Part shown: one piece after another, positions 1-8,707 of the stretch
How the letters are laid out: each line of letters opens with the position of its first letter
Numbering within the stretch: position 1 is the stretch's first letter
NCBI GenBank assembly: GCA_024742765.1
Contig: JANSXT010000023.1
Location: forward strand, 1-64,000
DNA length: 64,000 nt
Source of the DNA: Phyllobacteriaceae bacterium
GTDB taxonomy: Bacteria > Pseudomonadota > Alphaproteobacteria > Rhizobiales > Rhizobiaceae
Direction of reading: 5' to 3'
The notes under the pieces: model-generated
Told to the model about the DNA's origin: nothing
What the model saw: only the letters and a program-made list of their open reading frames with translations
Database searches by the model: none
Translations under genes and position numbers: made by a program

Positions 1-694
1 ACATCGCCTCCTTGGCCTCGGTGTAGTCGTCCCACTTGTCGAGCGAGGCCTTGTCGATCGGCGACAGTTTCCAGCGCTTGAGCGGATCCTTGCCGCGCGC
101 CTGGAACCGGCGATGCTGCTCGATGCGTGTGACGGAGAACCAGTATTTGAACAGGCGAATGCCCGAACGCGCCAGCATGCGCTCGAAATCGGGCGTCTGG
201 CGCATGAACTCGAGATAGTCGTTGGGCGAACAGAAGCCCATGACGCGCTCGACCCCCGCACGATTGTACCAGGACCGGTCGAACATGACGATCTCGCCGG
301 CCGCCGGCAGATGCTGCACGTAGCGCTGGAAATACCATTGCGAGCTCTCGCGCTCCGACGGTTTTTCAAGCGCGACGACGCGCGCACCGCGCGGATTGAG
401 ATGTTCCATGAAGCGCTTGATCGTGCCGCCCTTACCGGCGGCGTCGCGCCCCTCGAAAAGGACGACGACCTTCTGTCCGGTGTCCTTCACCCACTCCTGG
501 ACCTTGAGCAGTTCCACCTGCAGTTCGGCCTTGTGCTTTTCATAGGCCGCGCGCCGCATCTTGTTGCGATAGGGATATTCGCCGCTCTCGAATGCATGCG
601 CGATCGCCTGGGGATCGTTGCGCATCTCGGCGATCGTGGCGGGCCGCCCGGCATCCATGCCGGCGTCGCCGGCCATCGTGTCCTGGTCAATCAT
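1..694 (-). CDS. ppk2: Polyphosphate kinase 2 (3' end cut by window edge)
   Basis: Phosphotransferase between polyphosphate and nucleotides. About 231 codons are visible; the C-terminus lies left of the window. Translating the minus strand gives a P-loop GRDAAGKGGTIKRF near residue 75, followed by the PPK2 segments PRGARVVALEKPSERESSQWYF and FDRSWYNRAGVERVMGF, then FKYWFSVTRIEQHRRF. The ATG at 694 follows AGGA with good spacing. It diverges from plcP, so polyphosphate use and lipid remodelling may answer to the same phosphate signal (inference). The PPK2 family assignment is firm; whether it mainly makes or consumes polyphosphate cannot be read from sequence. Confidence 0.92.
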   Translation of the reverse strand, partial: MIDQDTMAGDAGMDAGRPATIAEMRNDPQAIAHAFESGEYPYRNKMRRAAYEKHKAELQVELLKVQEWVKDTGQKVVVLFEGRDAAGKGGTIKRFMEHLNPRGARVVALEKPSERESSQWYFQRYVQHLPAAGEIVMFDRSWYNRAGVERVMGFCSPNDYLEFMRQTPDFERMLARSGIRLFKYWFSVTRIEQHRRFQARGKDPLKRWKLSPIDKASLDKWDDYTEAKEAM

Positions 695-821
695 TTGCGT
701 ATCCTGTTCAAAACCGGAAAGATCATGTGGCAATATCTCCCTATCTCACGCCATTTTGTGGTGCGCCGCAATACGACTTGCGCCATATGACGTTGGGTCA
801 GGGCGCAGCGGCGTCACACCA

Positions 822-1703
822 ATGACACACGAGTCTGATTCTGCGAGGCATCTGAAACCGGTGGTAACGACCATGAACGAGCCCCGACGGTTCCGGACGC
901 TGTTTTTGTCCGACATTCATCTTGGGACGCGTGGCTGCCAGGCGGAGATGCTGATCGACTTTCTGCGCGAGCATGACGCGGACCGCATCTATCTGGTCGG
1001 CGACATCTTCGACGGTTGGCGCCTCAAGAAGGGATGGTACTGGCCGCAATCGCACAATGATGTCGTCCAGAAGCTGCTGCGCAAGGCGCGCAAGGGCGCC
1101 GAGATCATCTATATTCCGGGCAATCACGACGAGGTCATGCGGACGTATCTTGGTTCGCATTTCGGCGGGATCGAGGTGCGCGACCGCGACGTGCACGAGG
1201 CTGCCGACGGCACGCGCTATCTGGTCATCCATGGCGACCAGTTCGACATGGTCGTCATGCACGCCAAATGGCTCGCCCATGTCGGCGACTGGGCCTACAC
1301 GCTGGTGCTGTGGCTCAATGGCTGGATGAACCGTATCAAGCGGCTGTGGGGCGGGCAGTACTGGTCGCTGTCCAAATGGCTCAAGCTGAAGGTCAAGCAG
1401 GCCGTCAACTTCATCGGCGCCTTCGAGGAAACGCTGGCGGGCGAGGCGCGGCGCGCGGGCGTCGACGGCGTCATATGCGGCCATATCCACCATGCGACGA
1501 TCAAGCAGGAGAACGGCATTCGCTACATCAACACCGGCGACTGGGTGGAAAGCTGCACGGCGATCGCCGAGACCGACGAAGGCGAGATGGTGCTGATCGA
1601 CTGGGCCGCCATCAGCCGTGCTCGGCGCAAAGGCCGGATCGTCGATCTGGGCGCCGCCAAAAAAAGCAGGAAAACCGCTGGCAGCAAAACCCAAGCCGCC
1701 TGA
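822..1703 (+). CDS. plcP: PlcP-type metallophosphoesterase (phospholipase C, phosphate starvation)
   Basis: Calcineurin-like metallophosphoesterase of the LpxH-like branch. Metal-binding motifs are visible in order: LFLSDIHLGTRG, YLVGDIFDGWR, IYIPGNHDE, VIHGDQFD and VICGHIHHATI. In rhizobia and marine bacteria this branch (PlcP) removes phospholipid head groups under phosphate limitation to give diacylglycerol. Its place directly upstream of btaA, which uses diacylglycerol, supports PlcP over LpxH. Start choice is uncertain: ATG 822 or ATG 873 (MNEPRRF), neither with a strong ribosome site. The basic C-terminal tail is unremarkable. Confidence 0.85.
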   Translation: MTHESDSARHLKPVVTTMNEPRRFRTLFLSDIHLGTRGCQAEMLIDFLREHDADRIYLVGDIFDGWRLKKGWYWPQSHNDVVQKLLRKARKGAEIIYIPGNHDEVMRTYLGSHFGGIEVRDRDVHEAADGTRYLVIHGDQFDMVVMHAKWLAHVGDWAYTLVLWLNGWMNRIKRLWGGQYWSLSKWLKLKVKQAVNFIGAFEETLAGEARRAGVDGVICGHIHHATIKQENGIRYINTGDWVESCTAIAETDEGEMVLIDWAAISRARRKGRIVDLGAAKKSRKTAGSKTQAA

Positions 1704-1761
1704 TCCTTGGCAGACGCCACACATCCGCTAGAACAGATTCCATCCGACCACTGACAGGGCC

Positions 1762-3006
1762 ATGACCATGGGTTCGCCTTCCGCCACACCGACGGTGCGC
1801 ACGCAGCTTGGCGGCGCCGTGCAACAAAACAGCGCGTTTTCCATCACCGGCATTCTGGAGCGCGCCTTCGCGCAGACCTTCACCGGCCTCGTCTATCCGC
1901 AAATCTGGGAAGACCCGGTCGTCGACATGGCGGCGCTCGAGATCGGGCCGGACGATGCGATCGTCGCGATCGCCTCGGGCGGCTGCAATGTGATGAGCTA
2001 TCTGACCGCGAACCCCGCCTCCGTCGAGGCCGTCGATTTGTCGCCGGCGCACATCGCGCTCAACCGGCTGAAATATGCGGCGCCGGAGCATCTGCCCAAT
2101 CATGCGGCCTTCTTCCAACTGTTCGGCCGCGCGGACGTAGCCGGCAATGCGGCGCTTTTTGATCGCTATCTTGCGCCGCATCTGGACGCCACCACGGTCG
2201 ACTATTGGAACGGACGCAAGGGCGTGCGCGGACGCCGGATCGACATGTTCGAACAGGGCTTCTACCGGTTCGGCGCGCTGGGCCTGTTCATCGGGTGGGC
2301 GCATCGGATCGCCCGGCTCAAGGGCATCGATTTTTCCGACTTCATGGCCTGCTACGACATTGAAGAGCAGACGCGCTTTTTCGAGGACAAGGTCAAACCG
2401 GCGATCGACAGCCGCTTTATCAAATGGGTGACACGCAACCGGGCATCCTTGTTCGGGCTCGGCATCCCGCCGCAGCAATATGAGGCGCTGGCGGGCGCCG
2501 CCGGCGGTGACATGCATGCGGTCCTCACCGAGCGGACGCGCACCCTGATGTGCGGCTTTCCGCTGTCGGAGAACTATTTTGCCTGGGCCGCCTTCAACCG
2601 CGGCTATGATCCGTCCGGCGAAGGTCCGCTGCCGCCCTATCTGCAGCGGGACAATTTCGAGACCGTGCGCGCAAACGCGTACAAGGCATCGATCCGCAAC
2701 CGGACGCTCACGGATTTCCTGCGCAGCCAACCGGGAGCATCGAAGGACTGCTACGTGCTGCTCGACGCGCAGGACTGGATGACCGACGCGCAACTGAACG
2801 ATCTTTGGGCGCAGATCACGCGCACCGCGCGCGCCGGCGCGCGCGTTATCTTCCGCACCGCCGGCGTCGAGACGATCCTGCCCGGGCGTGTCTCCGAGAG
2901 CGTGCTCGGCCGGTGGCGCTATCATGAAGCGCGGTCCCGCGCACTGCACGACCAGGATCGCTCGGCGATCTATGGCGGCTTCCACCTCTATACGCTGGAA
3001 GGCTGA
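1762..3006 (+). CDS. btaA: BtaA: SAM-diacylglycerol 3-amino-3-carboxypropyl transferase
   Basis: First enzyme of betaine lipid (DGTS) synthesis: it moves the aminocarboxypropyl group of S-adenosylmethionine to diacylglycerol, releasing methylthioadenosine. The 414-residue length fits BtaA. Visible family blocks include LVYPQIWEDP near residue 50, the SAM-site segment IVAIASGGCNVMSYL near 75, VDLSPAHIALNRLK, and a C-terminal methyltransferase-like end. It lies 58 bp after plcP and 2 bp before btaB, so the three genes read as one operon that converts phospholipid into a phosphorus-free lipid. Confidence 0.93.
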   Translation: MTMGSPSATPTVRTQLGGAVQQNSAFSITGILERAFAQTFTGLVYPQIWEDPVVDMAALEIGPDDAIVAIASGGCNVMSYLTANPASVEAVDLSPAHIALNRLKYAAPEHLPNHAAFFQLFGRADVAGNAALFDRYLAPHLDATTVDYWNGRKGVRGRRIDMFEQGFYRFGALGLFIGWAHRIARLKGIDFSDFMACYDIEEQTRFFEDKVKPAIDSRFIKWVTRNRASLFGLGIPPQQYEALAGAAGGDMHAVLTERTRTLMCGFPLSENYFAWAAFNRGYDPSGEGPLPPYLQRDNFETVRANAYKASIRNRTLTDFLRSQPGASKDCYVLLDAQDWMTDAQLNDLWAQITRTARAGARVIFRTAGVETILPGRVSESVLGRWRYHEARSRALHDQDRSAIYGGFHLYTLEG

Positions 3007-3008
3007 TC

Positions 3009-3677
3009 ATGGCCGATGCGGCGGACACCCATTCGGGACTGATGGATGCGATCTATCGCAACCAGCGGCACATCTACGATCTTACCCGCAAATATTATCT
3101 GCTCGGCCGCGACCGGATGATCGAGGACCTTGATGTCCCACCCGGCGGAACGGTTCTCGAAGTCGCTTGCGGTACGGGCCGCAATCTCATCCAGGCCGCG
3201 CGCCGCTACCCCGATGCACGGTTTCACGGCTTCGACATTTCGGCCGAGATGCTGAAATCGGCGCAGGCGACGGTGTCCAGAAAAGAGTTTGGCGACCGGA
3301 TCGCGCTGTCGCGCGGCGACGCCACCGATTTCGATCCCGAGGCGTTGTTCGGCGTTGCGCGCTTCGATCGGGTCTTCATCTCCTATTCGGTGTCGATGAT
3401 CCCGGTCTGGAAGGAAGCGATCGCCCACGCCGCCACGGTTCTGAAGCCGGGCGGCGCATTGCATGTGGTCGATTTCGGCGAGCAGACGCGGTTGCCGGGC
3501 TGGTTCGGCGGGCTGCTCCGGGCCTGGCTGGCCAAGTTCCATGTCACCCCCCGCGGCGATCTCGAGGCGGTGATGCAGGATGTGGCCGACCGTCATGGCG
3601 CAGAGTTGGCGTTCACCGCGCTCTACCGCGACTATGCCCGCCACGGCCGCATCACCATGCCGGGCGCGAACGGCTGA
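3009..3677 (+). CDS. btaB: BtaB: diacylglyceryl-homoserine N-methyltransferase
   Basis: Class I SAM methyltransferase expected to add three methyl groups to diacylglycerylhomoserine, completing DGTS. The SAM motif VLEVACGTGRNL sits near residue 47, followed by FHGFDISAEML and the post-motif KPGGALHVVDFGE. It starts 2 bp after the btaA stop, which makes translational coupling likely. The length of 222 residues is normal for BtaB. The function is inferred from family plus the strict btaA neighbour. Confidence 0.92.
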   Translation: MADAADTHSGLMDAIYRNQRHIYDLTRKYYLLGRDRMIEDLDVPPGGTVLEVACGTGRNLIQAARRYPDARFHGFDISAEMLKSAQATVSRKEFGDRIALSRGDATDFDPEALFGVARFDRVFISYSVSMIPVWKEAIAHAATVLKPGGALHVVDFGEQTRLPGWFGGLLRAWLAKFHVTPRGDLEAVMQDVADRHGAELAFTALYRDYARHGRITMPGANG

Positions 3678-3707
3678 TCCGTCCCGTCGATTGACGATTG
3701 CATTGAT

Positions 3708-3723
3708 ATAAAGACTTCCTTAT
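3708..3723. promoter_or_regulatory. Imperfect palindrome upstream of homocysteine methyltransferase
   Basis: ATAAAGACTTCCTTAT is a 12-of-16 inverted repeat, 36 bp before the methyltransferase start in the only gap after btaB. A TTGACG hexamer lies just upstream at 3691-3696, so a repressor bound here could cover a promoter. Position and form suit a methionine-cycle regulator such as an ArsR-family SahR-like protein, but that identity is a guess. Confidence 0.35.
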
Positions 3724-3758
3724 GTGGTTATGCCGCCTGTGCCACAAGGACCCCTCGC

Positions 3759-4775
3759 ATGACCGCCGATAATCCGCTTGCCGCCCTGATCGCCGAAAAA
3801 GGCGTGCTGCTCGCCGATGGCGCGACCGGCACGAACCTGTTCGCCATGGGGCTTGAATCGGGCGATGCGCCGGAATTATGGAATATGGACGCGCCCGAAA
3901 AGATCACCGCGCTGCATCAGGGGTTCGTCGATGCGGGCTCGGACATCATCCTGACCAATTCGTTCGGCGGCACGCGGCATCGGCTGAAGCTGCATCACGC
4001 GCAGGATCGCGTGTTCGAACTCAACAAGGCGGCCGCCGAGCTCGCCTGCGAGGTCGCCGCATCGGCGCCGCGCCGGGTGCTTGTCGCAGGCTCGGTCGGG
4101 CCGACCGGCGAACTGCTCGAACCGCTCGGCGCGCTGACCTTCGATGGCGCGGTTGAAGCGTTTCGCGAGCAGATCAACGGCCTGAAGGCCGGCGGCGCGG
4201 AAGTCATCTGGATCGAGACCATGTCGGCGCCCGAAGAGATGCGCGCCGCCGCCGAAGCGGCAATCGCCGAAGAGATGCCCTATACCTGCACCGTCTCGTT
4301 CGACACGGCTGGCAAGTCGATGATGGGCCTTCATCCGAAAAATGTCGCACACGTCTTCGATGACGTGTCGGACAAGCCGGCGGCCGTGGGCGCCAATTGC
4401 GGTGTCGGCGCCTCGGACATCCTGTCGTCGCTGCTCGACATGCGCGCTGGCGCGCCGGATGCGACCATCATCGTCAAGGGCAATTGCGGCATCCCCGAAT
4501 TTCAGGGCGAAAACATCGTCTATTCGGGAACGCCCGACCTGATGGCGGACTATGTGCGGCTGGCCATCGATGCCGGCGCGCAGGTCATCGGCGGCTGCTG
4601 CGGCACCTCGTTCGAGCATCTCAAGGCGATGCGCGCGGCGCTCGACAGCCACAAAAAGGCAGAGCCGCCGACGCTGGAAGAGATCGCCGAGCGCATCGGC
4701 CCGCTGGTCAACAGCCCGGCTGCCGATGGCAATGCGGCGCCCAAACGCGAACGTCGCGGCCGGCGGCGCGCCTGA
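3759..4775 (+). CDS. Betaine-homocysteine S-methyltransferase
   Basis: Zinc-dependent methyltransferase making methionine from homocysteine, probably with glycine betaine as donor. The fold is shown by LADGATGTNLF near residue 18, ILTNSFGGTRHRL, VAGSVGPTGEL, the zinc-ligand region GANCGVGASD and the final Cys pair GGCCGT near residue 286. The last ~40 residues (KRERRGRRRA) form a basic tail. BtaA and BtaB use one and three SAM respectively, leaving methylthioadenosine and S-adenosylhomocysteine. A homocysteine methylase next door would help recycle these, though it has its own upstream region. Confidence 0.87.
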   Translation: MTADNPLAALIAEKGVLLADGATGTNLFAMGLESGDAPELWNMDAPEKITALHQGFVDAGSDIILTNSFGGTRHRLKLHHAQDRVFELNKAAAELACEVAASAPRRVLVAGSVGPTGELLEPLGALTFDGAVEAFREQINGLKAGGAEVIWIETMSAPEEMRAAAEAAIAEEMPYTCTVSFDTAGKSMMGLHPKNVAHVFDDVSDKPAAVGANCGVGASDILSSLLDMRAGAPDATIIVKGNCGIPEFQGENIVYSGTPDLMADYVRLAIDAGAQVIGGCCGTSFEHLKAMRAALDSHKKAEPPTLEEIAERIGPLVNSPAADGNAAPKRERRGRRRA

Positions 4776-4778
4776 GGA

Positions 4779-6071
4779 TCACACACCCGGTCCGATGGTC
4801 TCGATCTTCGGGTCGCCGGCGCCGTGGATCTCCAGCCATTCGCGGTCGATATCCGGCAGGTCCTTATCGTCGATGGCCGCCTCGAACGATTGCAGGCGCT
4901 TGTGGATCGACAGCAGCTCGACGATCGTCGTCCACGAGTTCACCAGATACTGGAACGAGTTGGACACCTGCCCGAAGGCCGTTAGGACCTGCTGCAGGAC
5001 GCCGAAGGTAAAGCCCACGGCAGCGCCGCCGACAATGGTCGGGATGAGCAGCAACATGACGAATATGTTGTCGGCCTGCAGGTACAGGAACCGGAAAATG
5101 TTGAAGTACATATATTCGAGATACAGCCGAAAATAATTGCGGCGCACATCGCCGAACAGTTCACGCACGGTCGGAGGCTGCGCGCGTTCCTCGCGGTCCT
5201 CGCCATAGACCAGTTCTTTGCGGTAGGCCGCTTCGACACGCTGGTTCTTGAACTCCAGACCCGGCAGCCGGATCCCGGCGAGCGCCAGCATGCCGGTTCC
5301 GAAGATCGACCAGACGATGGCCGCCGTAAACAAGGGCGCGGGAATGGCGCCGACAAGCGGCAGTTCGGTGACATATTCGGACAAGGCCCAAAGAACAGGC
5401 AAAAAGGCGATCAGCGTCATTACCGAATCGATGGCCGCCACGCCGAGATTTTCCGTGATGCCGGCAAAACGCATCGTGTCTTCCTGGACGCGCTGGGACG
5501 CGCCTTCGATGTGACGCACCTGCTTCCAGCGCGCCATGTAATAGTCGTTCATCGCCGTGCGCCAGCGGAACACATAGTGGCTGGTGAAGAAGCGCACGCC
5601 GACGCCGATGAAAATCGCCATGAACGCCAGTTGCGCGAACACCAGCAAAAGGCTGAACAGATCGGTCTGGGTGACCGTGGAACCCTCGGTGAGCGCGTCC
5701 TGCACTCCGTCGAAGAAGGGCCGCCGCCAATTGTTGACCGCGACCGAGACCTGAACGCCGTAATAGGTGACGAACAGGATCAGGGCCGAGCCGAGGATGG
5801 ACCACAATTCCCAAGGGTGCTTGGCGCGGCGATGCCAGAAGGCATAGAAAATCGCCACGGCGATGACGTAGTAGACGTAGAACCAGAGAAATTCCGGCGT
5901 TGTGAAATGGCCAAGGCCAATGACCGGGCCCGCTTCGGGATCAGGCGTTCCCAGGCCGATTAACGCGCCCCACTGGCTCGCACCGGCATACCAGGCGACC
6001 ATGACAATGACGGTCCAGACCAAGGCGGAGATGAAAAACAGCTTGGGTTGCGGGAAGAAGGATTTGAACAA
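4779..6071 (-). CDS. BacA/SbmA-family peptide transporter
   Basis: Inner-membrane transporter of the SbmA/BacA family, known to import proline-rich peptides and related compounds and needed by rhizobia in hosts. Of 430 residues, the N-terminal three quarters hold about seven hydrophobic segments. Family blocks include WRRPFFDGVQDAL, FRWRTAMNDYYMARWK, EGASQRVQEDTMRF and the C-terminal SWTTIVELLSIHKRLQSFE. It has no ATPase domain, separating it from the longer BclA type. The start is TTG at 6071, preceded by GAGAGG at about 9 nt; no upstream ATG is available. It converges with the methyltransferase, the stops being 3 bp apart. Confidence 0.9.
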   Translation of the reverse strand: MFKSFFPQPKLFFISALVWTVIVMVAWYAGASQWGALIGLGTPDPEAGPVIGLGHFTTPEFLWFYVYYVIAVAIFYAFWHRRAKHPWELWSILGSALILFVTYYGVQVSVAVNNWRRPFFDGVQDALTEGSTVTQTDLFSLLLVFAQLAFMAIFIGVGVRFFTSHYVFRWRTAMNDYYMARWKQVRHIEGASQRVQEDTMRFAGITENLGVAAIDSVMTLIAFLPVLWALSEYVTELPLVGAIPAPLFTAAIVWSIFGTGMLALAGIRLPGLEFKNQRVEAAYRKELVYGEDREERAQPPTVRELFGDVRRNYFRLYLEYMYFNIFRFLYLQADNIFVMLLLIPTIVGGAAVGFTFGVLQQVLTAFGQVSNSFQYLVNSWTTIVELLSIHKRLQSFEAAIDDKDLPDIDREWLEIHGAGDPKIETIGPGV

Positions 6072-6240
6072 GGGCGAATGCCTCTCGGAACGTCACGCGA
6101 TCAAAACATATGAAGCCAGTTGTAGGCCAAAAGCCGGTGAAAACCAGCGGTCGTGGTCACTTCGGCCTCAATTCGCCGTGTGCTCCACATCAAAGCGCAT
6201 TATCGTTGCGAGCAAGTGCGACCCAAGCAAAAGGTGTCCG

Positions 6241-6654
6241 ATGACCACAGCCCCCCTTGCCGCGGCCGGCCTTTATGCCGGGCTCAACATGCTGATCATG
6301 TTCTGGCTGGCCAACGCGATCGGCGTTCTGCGGCGCGGGCACAAGATTGCGGTTGGCGATGGCGGCAACAAGCATCTGGCGAAGATCATGCGCGGACAGG
6401 CCAATGCGGCGGAAAACATGCCCTTGTTCCTGATCATGCTGGTGATCGCCGCCGCAACCGGCATGGCCGCGTGGCTTGTCCATCTGTTCGGCCTCACCTT
6501 CACCGCCGGCCGCGCGCTGCATGCCTGGCACTTCATTCAGCCCAAGGCGCCGCTCTGGCAGCGGCTCGTCGGGTTCGGCATTGCCGGGCTTTCAACCTTC
6601 ATCCTGGCGATCTGGATGATCGTCGCCGGATTGCGCGCAGCGTTTACTGGCTGA
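6241..6654 (+). CDS. MAPEG-family membrane protein
   Basis: A 137-residue protein with four hydrophobic segments and the bacterial MAPEG pattern: GxxRRGHKI, then AKIMRGQANAAENMPLFL and FTAGRALHAWHF. The family includes glutathione-linked membrane enzymes, but bacterial members of this size are mostly uncharacterised. The ATG at 6241 was chosen because the preceding in-frame sequence does not resemble the family and lies in the BacA promoter area. It appears to be transcribed alone. Confidence 0.82.
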   Translation: MTTAPLAAAGLYAGLNMLIMFWLANAIGVLRRGHKIAVGDGGNKHLAKIMRGQANAAENMPLFLIMLVIAAATGMAAWLVHLFGLTFTAGRALHAWHFIQPKAPLWQRLVGFGIAGLSTFILAIWMIVAGLRAAFTG

Positions 6655-6676
6655 CCACAGAATTGGCCCGATGCCG

Positions 6677-7027
6677 TCAGGGCCGTCTGATGGCAAACGC
6701 CATGTTCTCGCCATTGACCGCAAGGTAGCCGTCGGCGGTCTTTTCGAACGTCACGCAGCGCCGCCGCATGCTGGCCATGGTCAGGCAGACCTGCTCGCCA
6801 TCGGAAGACCAGCTTCCGCCCATCGACATGATGCCGCGGCGCATGGTGAGCGTGCCGTCGGGATTGAACGTCATCTCGCCACGCCGGCCGTTGAACATGG
6901 TGACCTGCCACGGCTGGCCGTCGGCAATCTCGGCGACGTTTTCGCTCGCAAGCGCGGACGAAACCGGGGCCGCACTGCCAGCGATGCCCAGGGCGACGAC
7001 ACAGTTTGCGATGAAACGCGGGCGCAT
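6677..7027 (-). CDS. Small secreted protein, function unknown
   Basis: About 116 residues with a clear signal peptide (MRPRFIANCVVALGIAGSAA, likely cleaved around ALASEN). The mature part is a short beta-rich sequence with repeated turns (FNGRRGEMTFNPDGTLTM, GGSWSSDGEQVCLTM, MRRRCVTFEK) and two cysteines. The ATG at 7027 has GGAGAGAG just upstream and is preferred over the start 24 bp earlier. It is convergent with the MAPEG gene. I recognise no family; it resembles small periplasmic lipocalin-like or META-like proteins only in texture. Confidence 0.7.
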   Translation of the reverse strand: MRPRFIANCVVALGIAGSAAPVSSALASENVAEIADGQPWQVTMFNGRRGEMTFNPDGTLTMRRGIMSMGGSWSSDGEQVCLTMASMRRRCVTFEKTADGYLAVNGENMAFAIRRP

Positions 7028-7133
7028 GGCTCTCTCCGGCTGATGGATCATCTGCCGGAGCTTCTAACCGCTCTCAAGGCCGAAGTGGCGTTACGATTTC
7101 GCAATGTTGGCAGAAGCGAACCGTTCGGCGAAA

Positions 7134-8624
7134 TCAGCCGTCTAGCACGCCCTTCATCGCCGGATAGAGCGCCAGATAGCGTTCGTAGATCGGCCGGTAC
7201 CTTTCGACGTTGGCGGCGATTGGCTCGATGATACGCCCCGGATGGACCATGGCGCCGATGCCCTCGTCGATGGTGGCGAAATGACCGGCACCATGGGCGG
7301 CCAGCACCGCGGCGCCCGTCGATGGCGCATCGGGCGAGGCGGGCACGCGCACCGGCACGCCCGCCGTGTCAGCATGGATCTGCAGCCACAGGTCGGACGC
7401 CGTTGCGCCGCCGCCAACCGTCATCTCCGCGCTCTCATAGCCGGCGCGGGCGAACGCATCGAGAATGGCACGGGTGCCGAAGCCGATCCCTTCCATGATG
7501 GCGCGGAAGATGTGGTGTTTTTCATGGGCCAGCGTCAGCCCGACGATGGCGCCGCGCGACAGGGGATCGGTGTATGGCGTGCGGTTGCCCTGGAAATGGT
7601 CCTGCACGATCAGGCCGTCGCAGCCGGGTTCCAGCGCGGCGGCCTTGGCGTTCAGATCGTCGAAATCGAGACCGCCGGTCAGCCGGCCGAGCCAGTTGAT
7701 GATCGACCCGGTTGAGGTCTGCCCGCCTTCGACGACATAGCGGTCCGGATAGACGATGTCCGGATAGGCGCCCCAGACGCCCGGCGCATGGATGGGCGCA
7801 TTGGTGATGCCGAACTGCAGGTGCGATGAACCGGTGATCAGCGCCAGTTGTCCGGGCTGGGCGACACCCAGCCCGACCATGCCGATCAAAGCGTCGGCGC
7901 CGCCCTGGACGATTTTGACCGAACGGGGCAGGCCGAGCGCATTGGCGGCGGCGGCCGTCAGCGTGCCGATGACCCCACCGGGCGCAACGGTGCGGGACGG
8001 CCACTTGTCCAGAAGCGCGTCCATGCCCAAGGCCCTAACAAGGCTTTCGGGCGCGCCGCCCCGGTCGCTCGAGTGATGCCAGCGCAGACCGACATTGTTG
8101 AGGCTTGCCGCCCATTCGCCCGTCAGCTTGTAGGTCAGGAAATCCTGATACTCACAAATGCGGTGGGCGCGGTCGAAGTTGTCCGGCTCGTTGCGCTTCA
8201 GCCACAGCGCCTTGGGGATCATCCATTCCGCCGAGACGGGCCCCTGACCGTTGCCGTTGAGCGCCAGCGCTTCGTCGCCGGTCGCAAGCACGAGATCGGC
8301 TTCCTCGTGGGCGCGCACATCCATCCAGATCAGCGCCGGGCGCAGCGCATCGCCATTCTCATCGAGCGCAACAACACTACAACAGGTGGTCGCATAGGTA
8401 ATCGCCTCGATCGCGGCGGGATCGATACCGGCCTCGGCAATCGCGCCGCGCGATGCGCTGACGAAATTGGCCCACCAGTCGGCCGGGTCCTGCTCGGCGC
8501 GGGCGCCCGCCGAAAATGTCGTCTCGTAGGCGACCGCGACGCTGCTCAGGCACGTGCCGTCAAGGTCATAGATGCGCGCGCGCAGGCTTTCGGTGCCGCC
8601 ATCCGCCGTCAGAAAATATGCCAA
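7134..8624 (-). CDS. FGGY-family carbohydrate kinase (ribulokinase-like branch)
   Basis: Sugar kinase of the FGGY fold, 496 residues. Visible are the N-terminal phosphate loop LTADGGTESLRARIYD, WMDVRAHEEA, CEYQDFLTYKLTGEW, the hinge ITGSSHLQFGI and GGQTSTGSI, and the C-terminal ATP site VGGGATASDLWLQI. The branch resembles ribulokinase/COG1069 rather than glycerol or xylulose kinase; the substrate is unknown. It starts with TTG at 8624, placed about 8 nt after GGGAGGAG. It is the last gene of a leftward operon with acetoin-dehydrogenase-like genes, so its substrate or product probably feeds that complex (inference). Confidence 0.88.
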   Translation of the reverse strand: MAYFLTADGGTESLRARIYDLDGTCLSSVAVAYETTFSAGARAEQDPADWWANFVSASRGAIAEAGIDPAAIEAITYATTCCSVVALDENGDALRPALIWMDVRAHEEADLVLATGDEALALNGNGQGPVSAEWMIPKALWLKRNEPDNFDRAHRICEYQDFLTYKLTGEWAASLNNVGLRWHHSSDRGGAPESLVRALGMDALLDKWPSRTVAPGGVIGTLTAAAANALGLPRSVKIVQGGADALIGMVGLGVAQPGQLALITGSSHLQFGITNAPIHAPGVWGAYPDIVYPDRYVVEGGQTSTGSIINWLGRLTGGLDFDDLNAKAAALEPGCDGLIVQDHFQGNRTPYTDPLSRGAIVGLTLAHEKHHIFRAIMEGIGFGTRAILDAFARAGYESAEMTVGGGATASDLWLQIHADTAGVPVRVPASPDAPSTGAAVLAAHGAGHFATIDEGIGAMVHPGRIIEPIAANVERYRPIYERYLALYPAMKGVLDG

Positions 8625-8707
8625 GTCTTTCTCCTCCCGCTGTCCGGCCCGCGTTTCCGTCTCCGGTCAGCCATGCCGCAAAGCCTCCGATGCCGCTCCC
8701 GCATACA

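Noticed and set aside
811-828. PHO-box-like GTGTCAT-TGGT-GTGAC on the minus strand between ppk2 and plcP
   Set aside because: Only the first 7-mer matches the PhoB half-site well, it faces ppk2 rather than plcP, and it overlaps one possible plcP start. A computed PhoB matrix score would be decisive.
1612-2985. Long leftward open frame opposite btaA (457 codons)
   Set aside because: Arg/His/Ala-rich shadow of a high-GC gene; no family features and no ribosome site, while btaA itself is unmistakable.
7134-8624. Autoinducer-2 kinase (LsrK) for the FGGY kinase
   Set aside because: A SorC regulator and kinase recall the lsr system, but there is no LsrF, LsrG or Lsr transporter, and the kinase motifs are of the ribulokinase branch.
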